Source: Solobacterium sp. (lineage in GTDB: Bacteria > Bacillota_I > Bacilli_A > Erysipelotrichales > Erysipelotrichaceae). From it: DNA of 28,345 bases. The position numbers and the translations under genes were made by a program. Numbering within the stretch: position 1 is the stretch's first letter; every line of letters starts with the position of its first letter. Below, in pieces: positions 16,152-24,598 of the stretch. The notes beneath the pieces were generated by a model that was given only the letters and a program-made list of their open reading frames with translations, did no database searches and was not told where the DNA came from. The DNA lies in contig JAEEYJ010000196.1 in NCBI GenBank assembly GCA_016291725.1, forward strand, positions 1-28,345, in the 5' to 3' direction.

Positions 16152-16451
16152 ATGAGAGTCATTACCGTCACACCGGCACAGCTGGAACAGACCGCAGCCC
16201 GGATCGACAGCGAAACAGACAACTACCGCCGCCTGTATACGCAGCTGTTCGATGCTGTCGACACGATGAAGGCAGGATGGTCCGGCAAGGACAATGAAGC
16301 ATTTACGAACCGTATCCACACATTCGAAAGTGATTTCCACCAGATTTCCGTACTCTGTACGCAGTACGCTGAATTCCTGCGCAATTCTGCCGGTGCATAC
16401 CGAAGGACACAGGAAACAATCACTTCACAGGCAAACCAGCTGAAGGGATGA
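16152..16451 (+). CDS. WXG100-family protein (EsxA-like), first of pair
   Basis: The 99-residue product has the size and helical-hairpin pattern of WXG100 proteins, with the turn motif W43-S-G45 in GWSGKDNEAF. Such proteins are small dimeric substrates or structural partners of type VII secretion. It lacks a signal peptide, as expected. The C-terminal helix ends in Gln/Thr-rich residues, and I see no exact YxxxD/E secretion signal. GAAAGGAG nine bases before ATG 16152 supports that start over an in-frame TTG at 16143. It begins a tight operon of five genes and starts 52 bases after a strong terminator; I found no convincing promoter in that gap. Confidence 0.9.
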   Translation: MRVITVTPAQLEQTAARIDSETDNYRRLYTQLFDAVDTMKAGWSGKDNEAFTNRIHTFESDFHQISVLCTQYAEFLRNSAGAYRRTQETITSQANQLKG

Positions 16452-16461
16452 GGAGGACTTT

Positions 16462-16761
16462 ATGGACCATTTGAACATTTCACTCGAACAGGTCAGTGAA
16501 ACAGCCGCATTGCTGAGAACACTGAACCAGTCCATGTATGATTCGCTGCAGCAGATGAAACGCTTTATGAACGACACGGATTCTTCCTGGATGTCGGAAG
16601 CCGGGGAGACCATCCGTACCCGGTTCAATCAGTTTGCTCTGCGCTTTGAATCCCAGAAAGAAGATATTGATAGCTATGCTCGTTTTCTGGACCGTACCGT
16701 AACAGACTACGATACGCTGGAGACGACGCTGAATGCCAATGCGTCGGGCATGCAGAACTGA
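16462..16761 (+). CDS. WXG100-like protein, second of pair, with a W-M-S turn
   Basis: It is also 99 residues and helical. The hairpin turn has W43 at exactly the same position as its neighbour but reads W-M-S followed by EAG, so the glycine of WxG is replaced or shifted. The C-terminal helix contains YDTLE, which fits the YxxxD/E export signal. Together the two suggest a heterodimer in which this protein supplies the signal; that is inference. AGGAGG five bases before ATG 16462 supports the start. The 3' end overlaps the lipoprotein gene by 29 bases. Confidence 0.83.
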   Translation: MDHLNISLEQVSETAALLRTLNQSMYDSLQQMKRFMNDTDSSWMSEAGETIRTRFNQFALRFESQKEDIDSYARFLDRTVTDYDTLETTLNANASGMQN

Positions 16762-18814
16762 TCGTTTCTGTACAGTATTTCTCTGCAGCATCCTGTTGCT
16801 ATCAACGGGATGCAGCAGGGAAGATGGTGAAACGATCAGCAACGGGGAATGGCTGTACGAAATCAGCCGCAGAGCAGGGCTGCCGGAAAATGATGCTCCG
16901 GCTGCCTTTATGAACATCACAGAGGACAGCATCTATTACCAGACGGTACAGAACGCAGTCGGATGGGATGTGGTCAGCACAGATATACCGCTTGATCCGG
17001 ATGAACCGCTGAACAGGGGTTTTGCGGCCTATACACTGATGAACCTGGCGGGTACATCAAAGTCTTCCGGGCGGCAGATCAAGGACATTTCAGACAGCCC
17101 ATACCGTGAACAGATTGAACAGGCAGTCGCGTTCGGGCTGTTTAATCTGGATTTCCGGTCCTGTTTCCGGCCGGACGAATGGATGGACCGGCAGGACAGT
17201 CTGCTTAAGCTGGAAACCGTGCTTGATTACATCAACGGGCGCATACCGCCGGTACAGAACAGTATTGAGATTCCTGATACGGTAGAAGAAAAACCGTCAG
17301 TCAGCGATCTGCCAAACGGTACAGCTTATTACTCGGGCAGACCGCAGATCAGTACAGGTATGCTCATAGAGGAGGACGGAGCCTATTACACCGTTGATCG
17401 TGTCAATGAAGATAAAAAGGGTATCACTGTAGAAGTTCACAGATCGGAACCGGAGGAAATTGCCGGCAGTTTCCGTATCGCCGGTACTTCAAAGATTGAC
17501 TTTACGAAAGCCGAAGTCATTGAATCATTCGACGGCAATCGCATGAAGAGTTCTTATACGGAGCCTGACCATACGAAGCTTGCGGCTCTGTATATCGCTT
17601 CACCACTGATGCATTCCTTTGAGTACAAAGGATATACCATCGATTGGGGCCTCTCATCTTCAGATATACATGTCAGCGTTGAGAAAGAATTCAGCAGCGG
17701 CCGGCATTTTCATGCCTTGTTCCGTCTGTCCAATGTTCAGCCGGTATATGACTGGCAGTATGATCAGGGAAAGATCGAGAAAGGCTATTTCCGGATTGAC
17801 AGTCTTGCTACGGAAAAAGTCAGCTTTACCGGCACAGCATCCAGAAACCTGAACAGCGATCTGAACGAACTGGACCCTTATGATCTGCTGGGAACGATCC
17901 GCTCTGTGTTCAAAGAGAGTGAAGCTGCAGATCTTGTTATTCCTATCTGCACACTTCGTATACCGCTTCCCGACCAACCATTGCTTACATTGGCACTGCG
18001 CCTGGAACTGACGCTGAAAGCCGATGGAAAGGCTGAACTCACACTGACACAGAACAGCAGCGTTGGTATGGAAATACGCAACGGCAAAATGCGGATGATC
18101 CGGGAGCTGAACAATGACAGCCAGGGACAATGCTGGGCTTCGGCCGAGGCTGCAGCCAATCTGTTTTTCGGGCTGAATGCGGGCAGCTTTGTGCTGGCTG
18201 ATATCGGGACACTGACCGGTATCCAGGCAAAAGTACAGCCTTATATTCACCTGTACAGAGGTAAAAATCACACGATTGTTCAGGAAAATAACGTAGGCTA
18301 TGACATTCTTGATGAGCACAGTACACCGGATTTTCTTGTCTGTGCTGACTTGATGGCAGGCTGGATTATGGATCTGGAGCTGAATTCTGCGGCAACACTG
18401 GCCGGCAGGCTGGGTTTTTCGTACAGCGGAACAATTCTGAAACCGGATCAGGACAGCATACTTCCACCGGGAATGAGGCATATGGAGAATGGTATGTTCA
18501 TGCGGGAGTGCACAAGAGGTGACAGAGAAATACAGGGTGAAAAAGCTGCTGCACCGCAGACGGAAAGAATCAGGATTTCTTCATACAGTCTGATCATTGA
18601 TCCGCAGGAATCCATTGAACTGCCTGTCACCGCACTGCCGGAAGGATACAGCATGAATGATCTGACCGTCCTCTCACTCGATCCGGATACGGTATCCGTT
18701 GAAGGGCTTCGCATAGCAGGCAGAAAGCCGGGAAGTGCAAGGATACGCATCAGCACAACAGACAGCCGGTACAGTGTGGAATGCTCTGTCTTGGTAAGGA
18801 GTCCTGCGGTATGA
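16733..18814 (+). CDS. Large lipoprotein with SLH-like and BIG2-like regions, in the type VII-like operon
   Basis: I do not recognise a named family. The 693-residue product starts with a lipoprotein signal: Arg-rich start, hydrophobic stretch FCTVFLCSILLL and lipobox LSTGC with Cys27, so it should be anchored outside the membrane. Residues about 35-170 resemble two S-layer-homology repeats (for example DISDSPYREQIEQAVAFGLF, then FRPDEW). About 180-580 is a long region probably rich in beta structure, with no match I can name. About 615-690 resembles a BIG2 immunoglobulin-like domain (ISSYSLIIDPQESIELP, then GRKPGSARIRI). ATG 16733 (or 16739) starts inside the preceding gene, and the stop overlaps the essC start as ATGA, so translation is coupled. 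It could replace EssB-like membrane or wall parts; that is speculation. Confidence 0.85.
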   Translation: MPMRRACRTDRFCTVFLCSILLLSTGCSREDGETISNGEWLYEISRRAGLPENDAPAAFMNITEDSIYYQTVQNAVGWDVVSTDIPLDPDEPLNRGFAAYTLMNLAGTSKSSGRQIKDISDSPYREQIEQAVAFGLFNLDFRSCFRPDEWMDRQDSLLKLETVLDYINGRIPPVQNSIEIPDTVEEKPSVSDLPNGTAYYSGRPQISTGMLIEEDGAYYTVDRVNEDKKGITVEVHRSEPEEIAGSFRIAGTSKIDFTKAEVIESFDGNRMKSSYTEPDHTKLAALYIASPLMHSFEYKGYTIDWGLSSSDIHVSVEKEFSSGRHFHALFRLSNVQPVYDWQYDQGKIEKGYFRIDSLATEKVSFTGTASRNLNSDLNELDPYDLLGTIRSVFKESEAADLVIPICTLRIPLPDQPLLTLALRLELTLKADGKAELTLTQNSSVGMEIRNGKMRMIRELNNDSQGQCWASAEAAANLFFGLNAGSFVLADIGTLTGIQAKVQPYIHLYRGKNHTIVQENNVGYDILDEHSTPDFLVCADLMAGWIMDLELNSAATLAGRLGFSYSGTILKPDQDSILPPGMRHMENGMFMRECTRGDREIQGEKAAAPQTERIRISSYSLIIDPQESIELPVTALPEGYSMNDLTVLSLDPDTVSVEGLRIAGRKPGSARIRISTTDSRYSVECSVLVRSPAV

Positions 18815-21800
18815 TGGTTTACTCTTCCGATGGTCAGATCGTATTCCTGAAAGGGACGAAGGTCTGGCTCGATGCGCTTGGCAGACAGATATCCTTTATC
18901 CGCAATGCAGGGAAATGGTATCTCCGGCTGCCCCATGATCTGTACACAGATACCCACAGGGAAGCTGTACATCAACTGCATATTGTGATCAATGAAAAGT
19001 ACGGGGGCAGGAATCTGTCCCTGTACTTTTCCCAGTATGATACAGGTTACTTTTCGTATCATAAATACCGGTATGCAGAACGCGTAACGATAGGCAGTTC
19101 CATAGAAGATGACATCTATGTCCAGGATATCAACATGCAGGAGTATGTACTCCTGCGGGATGATGGTAAACTGCGGCTGCTGAAGGGTGAAGAAACAATA
19201 CTGGAGCCTGTGAACGGCAGCCGGTTCCAGTATCTGAATCTGTGCATTGTATTTCATAGTGACTTCATCATGGTCAATTGTCCGTCAAATATCTATGTAT
19301 CACTGCAGACATATACAATACCGGAACCGTACGGTATCCTGCCGCAGGGACAGAAACAGACTGTACGTCCTGTATACCGCAATCCTGTTCTTACAGATGA
19401 ACTGCAGATAACGCTCCGCGAACCGATGCAGGCTGAAGTATTCCGCAGAATGCCTTTGATCTTCAGCGTTGGACCGGCACTGACCATGTCGTCAGCTGCT
19501 TTGCTGGTGGGCAGTATATCCGTATACCGAGGCTGGATGAACGGCAGGCAGATCATGGATATGCTGCCGATGGTGCTCCTGCCTGCAGTCATGGTGATCA
19601 GCGCGCTTGTCTGGACACCTATGCAGAGAATCTATGAGCGAGCCAAGGAAAAGAAGCAGCTGCGGAGACGGCAGGAAGACTATTCCCGGTACATTGAAGC
19701 AAGGTATCAGGAAGCCGATGCCTTCATGCATGAATACAGCAATCATGTACAGCAGTTGTTCCCGGACCTGCATGCACTTCCGGACAGCGTACCATACCAG
19801 CGTATGCCGTTTCATCGTGATTGGTTGACGGTGCGTTTGGGACATGGCATTCATGAATTCCGGATCAAGTATGAAATGCGTTTTAAAGTCGAAAAAGAAG
19901 ATTCACTGTATCCGGTGCTCCAGCGTCTTCTGGATTACACTTCTATCGATACACTCTATCTTCTCCATCTCACAGAGCATCGGAAGTATGCTGTACTGGA
20001 TGAGGCAACCGCACTGTATATCTTTGTACAGCTCTGCTGGTTCCACAGTCCGGCCGAACTGAAAATCTGCATTGCGGCCGATGAGAAATGGTTCACCGAT
20101 CATAGGTTTGTCTATCACATTCCTCACGTTATGTTAGGCAGGGAAGGATCCGGCCTGCGGCTGTTTGCGTCTGATGACAATAGCCTGCAGTCATTGATCA
20201 ACGAACTGGACGGACGAAAGGAACCGTGTATACTGTTTGCTTTCGGAAATTCCGTTGATACTTCATCGTTTCCCGGGATCACCATAAACTGTGTGAATGA
20301 AGAACAGATTCCTTACGAAACTGAAGCTGTAATCGATGGATCAGGAAGGGTGTCCTGCGAAGCGGATCAAACATGCTTTGTACCGGATCAGACCGAGGAA
20401 GAGGATATGCTTCAGGTACTGTCAGAGCTGAACCGGTATTGTATACAGGGAAATGATAATCTTCTGCTGTCTGCTGCGCCTTCTTTCTTTGATCTGTATG
20501 GGATCGGAAACGCTGCAGAAGCAATGATTGAACAGCACTGGTACAGCAATCGGGCCAAGGATGCAGTCCGGGCAGTGATCGGCCTGCAGGAAAACGGTAA
20601 GCCGTTGATTCTTGATCTGCATGAAAAAGCCCAGGGACCGCACGGTCTCATTGCCGGTATGACAGGAAGCGGCAAGTCGGAACTGATCATTTCACTTGTT
20701 CTTTCCCTCGCCGTTTCCTACAGTCCCAGGGAACTGCAGATTGCGATGATCGATTTCAAAGGCGGGGGCGCTGCCGGTATGCTTACCCGCGGACAGTACC
20801 GTCTGCCGCACATCAGCAGTGTACTGACCGATCTGGATGATTCCATCATCGAAAGGGCACTGGTCTCTTTCCAGAGTGAATGCCGCAGACGGGAAGAACT
20901 CTTTACATTGCTCGGTGAATACCATCAGACGGCAGTCATGGATATACATCAGTATCAGGAAGTGTGGGAACAGGACTGCGGTCTGCCTTATCTTTCCGAA
21001 CTGGTCATTATTGTGGATGAATTCGCTGAACTGAAGAAGAATCATCCGGATTTCATGAAGGACCTGATTACACTGGCAAGGGTAGGCAGAAGTCTGGGTG
21101 TGCACCTGATTCTGGCAACACAGAAACCAGCGGGCATCGTTGACGAACAGATCTGGTCAAACAGCCGTTTCAAGCTCTGTCTGCGTGTACAGGACAAGCA
21201 GGACTCCATGGAAGTGCTGCATGATGAATGCGCTTCAAAGCTGCGTAATCCGGGGAGTTTCTATCTACTGTGCGACGGTACATTGAAAAAGGGCAGCAGT
21301 GGATATACCGGACTGCCGGCTTCAAGGAATTCATGCTCTGTGTCATTGCTGTCGCTGCAGGCACAGCGGACATGGACAGTACATGGAGAAGACAAAGTCT
21401 CTGAGTCCCAGCTGAATGCAGTTCTGAAAGAGATTCACAGCGTTTATGTACAGGGGCAGTATGATGTACATCCTCTGTGGCTTCCACCGATGCATTCCGT
21501 TATGCCGGGACAGATCAACCGTTTACATCGGGTGCTGGGATTGATTGATGATTACCGGAACAACAGAAGGAAAGAGCTTGTACTGGAACCATATACTTCT
21601 GTCTTCATTGATTCTTTGAACCGAGTGGAGAAACGATCCTTTCTTGCCAATGTACTTTCGACTGTTCTTTCCGGCAGTGCAGAGCAGGTGGTCATCATCA
21701 ATGACAGTATGCCGGAAATCAATGCATGGGAGGAAAGCGGCAGACTGTCCGGCGTGTTTCCGAGCACAGATGGCTTTCGTATGCAGTGGTTCGCTGAAGA

Positions 21801-22560
21801 TGTTTCCAGCTCTAGAGCACTCGGCACAGCAGTAGTTATTACCGATATTTCTGCCTTTCTCGAAACAGAAAAAAACATTAAGTATCTGAACCGTTGGCTG
21901 GAAAATACAGAAATGCTGCACATGACACTCATTGTATTCGCTTCTTCCGCCCAGAGTATACCTTTCCGGATGCTGTCACTGTTCCGCATGCGCCTGAGTC
22001 TGCAGAACGAGAACAGACAGGACCTCAGCCTCCTGTTTGAAAAGAATGCCGACCGGGTGGTCAAAGAGGAGAAACATGGACTTGTGAGGGAAGACGACCT
22101 GATGCTGTTCTGCTGGCCGGATACTGAAATGCCCGATCCATCCGCCATGCCCGGCAATCATTACCGTGTACCAAGCATACCTGATCATTACACTCCGGAT
22201 GATCCGGGTGTCGTCGGACTGCGGATGAAGGACTGCACCGGTTTCCGACTGCCTCCGAGAACAATCATTGTATATGAAAGCAACCGGTTTGCTGAGTGGA
22301 TGAAGAACAGACTGATCCGTTCCGGACGGACAATCGATGAATCCATCAATTCCGTTCCAGCAGTCTTTGACCTGATTCTTATGAATGAGAATGCATTCCG
22401 CAGTATTCCTGCATCTGTACTGCCCGATATCCTTTACTGCGGCGGACGCTACCGCTCCTATTACACATTGCCGGTTCTGAGAGAAGACATCCCGGAACAT
22501 TGCGGTGTCTACGTCCATGATGGAAAAGCGGAGGTGATCCTGCTTGCAGAATACGACTGA
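18811..22560 (+). CDS. essC: Type VII secretion ATPase, EssC-like (FtsK/SpoIIIE family)
   Basis: This is the motor and membrane core of an Ess/Yuk-type secretion system. The 1249-residue product has an N-terminal region with an FHA-like segment (about 85-150, VTIGSSIEDDIYVQD), two membrane segments (about 214-239 and 249-271), then an FtsK/SpoIIIE ATPase with Walker A GMTGSGKS (616-623), Walker B LVIIVDE (731-737) and RVGRSLGVHLILATQKP. A second ATPase-like region has no P-loop (residues 931-943 in its place) and the end (from about 1150) resembles a short remnant of a third. It is shorter than the S. aureus protein of about 1480 residues. ATG 18811 is chosen because AAGGAG lies nine bases upstream. 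Confidence 0.92.
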   Translation: MMVYSSDGQIVFLKGTKVWLDALGRQISFIRNAGKWYLRLPHDLYTDTHREAVHQLHIVINEKYGGRNLSLYFSQYDTGYFSYHKYRYAERVTIGSSIEDDIYVQDINMQEYVLLRDDGKLRLLKGEETILEPVNGSRFQYLNLCIVFHSDFIMVNCPSNIYVSLQTYTIPEPYGILPQGQKQTVRPVYRNPVLTDELQITLREPMQAEVFRRMPLIFSVGPALTMSSAALLVGSISVYRGWMNGRQIMDMLPMVLLPAVMVISALVWTPMQRIYERAKEKKQLRRRQEDYSRYIEARYQEADAFMHEYSNHVQQLFPDLHALPDSVPYQRMPFHRDWLTVRLGHGIHEFRIKYEMRFKVEKEDSLYPVLQRLLDYTSIDTLYLLHLTEHRKYAVLDEATALYIFVQLCWFHSPAELKICIAADEKWFTDHRFVYHIPHVMLGREGSGLRLFASDDNSLQSLINELDGRKEPCILFAFGNSVDTSSFPGITINCVNEEQIPYETEAVIDGSGRVSCEADQTCFVPDQTEEEDMLQVLSELNRYCIQGNDNLLLSAAPSFFDLYGIGNAAEAMIEQHWYSNRAKDAVRAVIGLQENGKPLILDLHEKAQGPHGLIAGMTGSGKSELIISLVLSLAVSYSPRELQIAMIDFKGGGAAGMLTRGQYRLPHISSVLTDLDDSIIERALVSFQSECRRREELFTLLGEYHQTAVMDIHQYQEVWEQDCGLPYLSELVIIVDEFAELKKNHPDFMKDLITLARVGRSLGVHLILATQKPAGIVDEQIWSNSRFKLCLRVQDKQDSMEVLHDECASKLRNPGSFYLLCDGTLKKGSSGYTGLPASRNSCSVSLLSLQAQRTWTVHGEDKVSESQLNAVLKEIHSVYVQGQYDVHPLWLPPMHSVMPGQINRLHRVLGLIDDYRNNRRKELVLEPYTSVFIDSLNRVEKRSFLANVLSTVLSGSAEQVVIINDSMPEINAWEESGRLSGVFPSTDGFRMQWFAEDVSSSRALGTAVVITDISAFLETEKNIKYLNRWLENTEMLHMTLIVFASSAQSIPFRMLSLFRMRLSLQNENRQDLSLLFEKNADRVVKEEKHGLVREDDLMLFCWPDTEMPDPSAMPGNHYRVPSIPDHYTPDDPGVVGLRMKDCTGFRLPPRTIIVYESNRFAEWMKNRLIRSGRTIDESINSVPAVFDLILMNENAFRSIPASVLPDILYCGGRYRSYYTLPVLREDIPEHCGVYVHDGKAEVILLAEYD

Positions 22561-22795
22561 TGTGCATCTCTTCATCGAAATTGCCGTTATGCAGGAAACA
22601 TATGAATGCCTGTTTCATCGTTATTCATCACTGGATGACAGTCTGCAGCTGCTCGCTTCGGCTTTGCCGGAGGATACATTCTGTATGGATGAAGAAACGA
22701 TGGTCATAGAAAAGCAGACAGGAAGAATCTGCGATCGATGGATCAGCCCGGCAAAGCAGGGCATCTGCGACGGTATGACGCTGACAGTATACTGA
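22544..22795 (+). CDS. Small ubiquitin-fold protein, YukD/EsaB-like
   Basis: The 83-residue product has the pattern of YukD/EsaB, small beta-grasp proteins encoded in type VII loci of Bacillota and needed for secretion: an opening strand VHLFIEIAV, a central helix SSLDDSLQLLASAL, and the ending GICDGMTLTVY, similar to the GITNGDRLEI type of ending. TTG 22544 is taken as start: a ten-base perfect Shine-Dalgarno match GGAGGTGATC (22530-22539) stands upstream, and the first strand needs these residues. The next in-frame ATG (22589) would remove that strand. The gene overlaps the end of essC by 17 bases and closes the operon. Confidence 0.75.
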   Translation: MQNTTDVHLFIEIAVMQETYECLFHRYSSLDDSLQLLASALPEDTFCMDEETMVIEKQTGRICDRWISPAKQGICDGMTLTVY

Positions 22796-22803
22796 GCATG
22801 ATT

Positions 22804-22831
22804 TTGAAATTCATTTGTACTGCGGTATAAT
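22804..22831 (+). promoter_or_regulatory. Near-consensus promoter of truB with predicted leaderless start
   Basis: TTGAAA (22804-22809), a 16-base spacer and a perfect TATAAT (22826-22831) lie directly before truB. Seven bases separate the -10 box from ATG 22839, so transcription should begin at or within a base or two of the start codon. Confidence 0.82.
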
Positions 22832-22838
22832 TGCGCAT

Positions 22839-23684
22839 ATGGATGCTGTACTGCTTATCAACAAACCGACCGGAATGACGTCGTTTTCCGTTGTTTCCCA
22901 GTGCCGGAAGGCGTTTCATGAAAAGAAGGCCGGGCATACAGGAACACTGGATCCGAATGCATCCGGCCTTATGATCGTGCTGATCGGCCGGTGCACCAAG
23001 CTGGCACCTTACTGTGTCTCAGGGCACAAGCATTACCGGGCAGAGTTCATCCTCGGGCAATCCTATGATACCGAAGACATCTGGGGAGCACCTATGGAAG
23101 AGAAAGTTCCCAGCATCTATGGAGATGACATTCTTCAGAAAACCGCAGCCGGGTTTATCGGTATTTCCGAGCAGATACCGCCGATGTATTCCGCCATCAA
23201 GGTGCAGGGCAGAAAACTCTACGATCTGGCAAGGGAAGGAAAAACCATCGAGAGGCAGGCTAGACAGATCTGTGTATACAGCCTGGAAGTTCATCATCTT
23301 CATGAGAATACCTACGCGATGGATGCGGTCGTATCCTCCGGGACATATATCCGTACATTGATTGCCGACTATGCCCGCGCATTGGGTGAATTCGGTGCCA
23401 TGAGCCGTCTATGCAGGGAAGGCATCGAGCATCTGTCTCTATCGGAAGCCGATGAACTGAATGATGTCATAGCAGGAAACTACCGCGAAGCGGACATCAT
23501 GCATGTTCTTGACCCGTCATTTCCTGTGATTGAGTACTCTGATGCTCAGTGGATCAAGAACGGCCGTCCTGTACAGCTGGACTGCAGTGAACATACCGTG
23601 ATCCTGATGAACAATAATCGTGTGCTTGCCGCATATGAACTGCGCGATGATGGTCTGTATCACTGCGCAAGGGGGCTGTTTTGA
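22839..23684 (+). CDS. truB: tRNA pseudouridine(55) synthase TruB
   Basis: TruB makes the pseudouridine at position 55 of the tRNA T loop. The 281-residue protein shows the family motifs: LLINKPTGMTSF at the start, GHTGTLDPNASGL with catalytic Asp38, IPPMYSAIKVQGRKLYDLAR, and SSGTYIRTLIADYARALG. ATG 22839 gives exactly the family N-terminus. No Shine-Dalgarno sequence precedes it, and the promoter -10 box ends only seven bases before, so the mRNA is probably leaderless. A longer reading from TTG 22815 would lie inside the promoter. The stop overlaps the ribF start by one base. Confidence 0.95.
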   Translation: MDAVLLINKPTGMTSFSVVSQCRKAFHEKKAGHTGTLDPNASGLMIVLIGRCTKLAPYCVSGHKHYRAEFILGQSYDTEDIWGAPMEEKVPSIYGDDILQKTAAGFIGISEQIPPMYSAIKVQGRKLYDLAREGKTIERQARQICVYSLEVHHLHENTYAMDAVVSSGTYIRTLIADYARALGEFGAMSRLCREGIEHLSLSEADELNDVIAGNYREADIMHVLDPSFPVIEYSDAQWIKNGRPVQLDCSEHTVILMNNNRVLAAYELRDDGLYHCARGLF

Positions 23685-24598
23685 TGGAAACCGTGTATCT
23701 GGACATTCATTCCGTCCCGGATCAAAGGGAAGCCTGCGCTGTATGCGTCGGTTACTTTGATGGTCTTCACAGAGGACACATGCAGCTCGTGGACAAAGCA
23801 ATCGAAGAAGCACAGCGTCTGGGATGCCGCAGTGCACTGTTTACCTTTGATCCGGATCCTGTTGTGACATTGAGCGGCAATACGGATACACCCCATATTA
23901 CGCCTTTGCCGATGAAGCTTGAACTGATCGGTAAAACTTCCATAGATATTGTCTATATCCTCTCATTCACGCCGGAAACGGCTGCTATGAGCCACGAAGA
24001 CTTCAGCCGCGTTTTCCTTGCGTGTATTGATGCACGTTCTGTGATCTGCGGCTTCGATTACCGATACGGATACCGCGGTCGGGGAAACCCGCATACACTG
24101 GCTGAGGAAATGCCCTGCAGTGTCCGGATCATCGATTCCGTAGATGAGCAGGGGGAAAAGATATCCAGTACCCGGATCATTTCCTGCATTGAGAAAGGCA
24201 ATCTCACAGAAGCCGCTTTATTGCTGGGAAGGTACTACTGCGTTCAGGGACAGGTTGTCCACGGCCGCGGTAAAGGCCATCTGCATGGCTTCCCCACGGC
24301 CAACATCAAAACCGATCCGGAGTACGTAAAGCCGCTTCCCGGTGTATACGGCGGATGGATCACCATTGACGGCACACGATGGAAAACCATGGTAAACGTG
24401 GGACACAACCCGACCTACAACTACCGGAATGATCTGTCCATTGAAGCCTATATCCTGGATTTCAATCAGAATATCTACGGCCAGGATATCCTGCTGGAAT
24501 TTGCTGTATATCTGCGTCCAGAGCAGAAATTCACTTCCGTAGAAGAGCTGTCTGCTCAGCTGGTCTATGACCGGGAACGTGTAAGGGAGGAGCTTTAG
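23684..24598 (+). CDS. ribF: Bifunctional riboflavin kinase/FAD synthetase RibF
   Basis: RibF phosphorylates riboflavin to FMN and adenylylates it to FAD. The 304-residue protein has an N-terminal nucleotidyltransferase domain with GLHRGH (27-32) and the later SSTRI (161-165), then a riboflavin kinase barrel with GRGKGHLHGFPTANI (194-208) and VNVGHNPTY. Length is normal. ATG 23684 overlaps the truB stop (TGATG) and has AAGGGGG eight bases upstream. No FMN riboswitch is present before the group. The stop overlaps the next start codon. Confidence 0.96.
   Translation: METVYLDIHSVPDQREACAVCVGYFDGLHRGHMQLVDKAIEEAQRLGCRSALFTFDPDPVVTLSGNTDTPHITPLPMKLELIGKTSIDIVYILSFTPETAAMSHEDFSRVFLACIDARSVICGFDYRYGYRGRGNPHTLAEEMPCSVRIIDSVDEQGEKISSTRIISCIEKGNLTEAALLLGRYYCVQGQVVHGRGKGHLHGFPTANIKTDPEYVKPLPGVYGGWITIDGTRWKTMVNVGHNPTYNYRNDLSIEAYILDFNQNIYGQDILLEFAVYLRPEQKFTSVEELSAQLVYDRERVREEL

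Noticed and set aside
22815-22838. TruB extended to TTG 22815
   Set aside because: This codon lies within the promoter spacer, so it would be absent from the mRNA made from that promoter.
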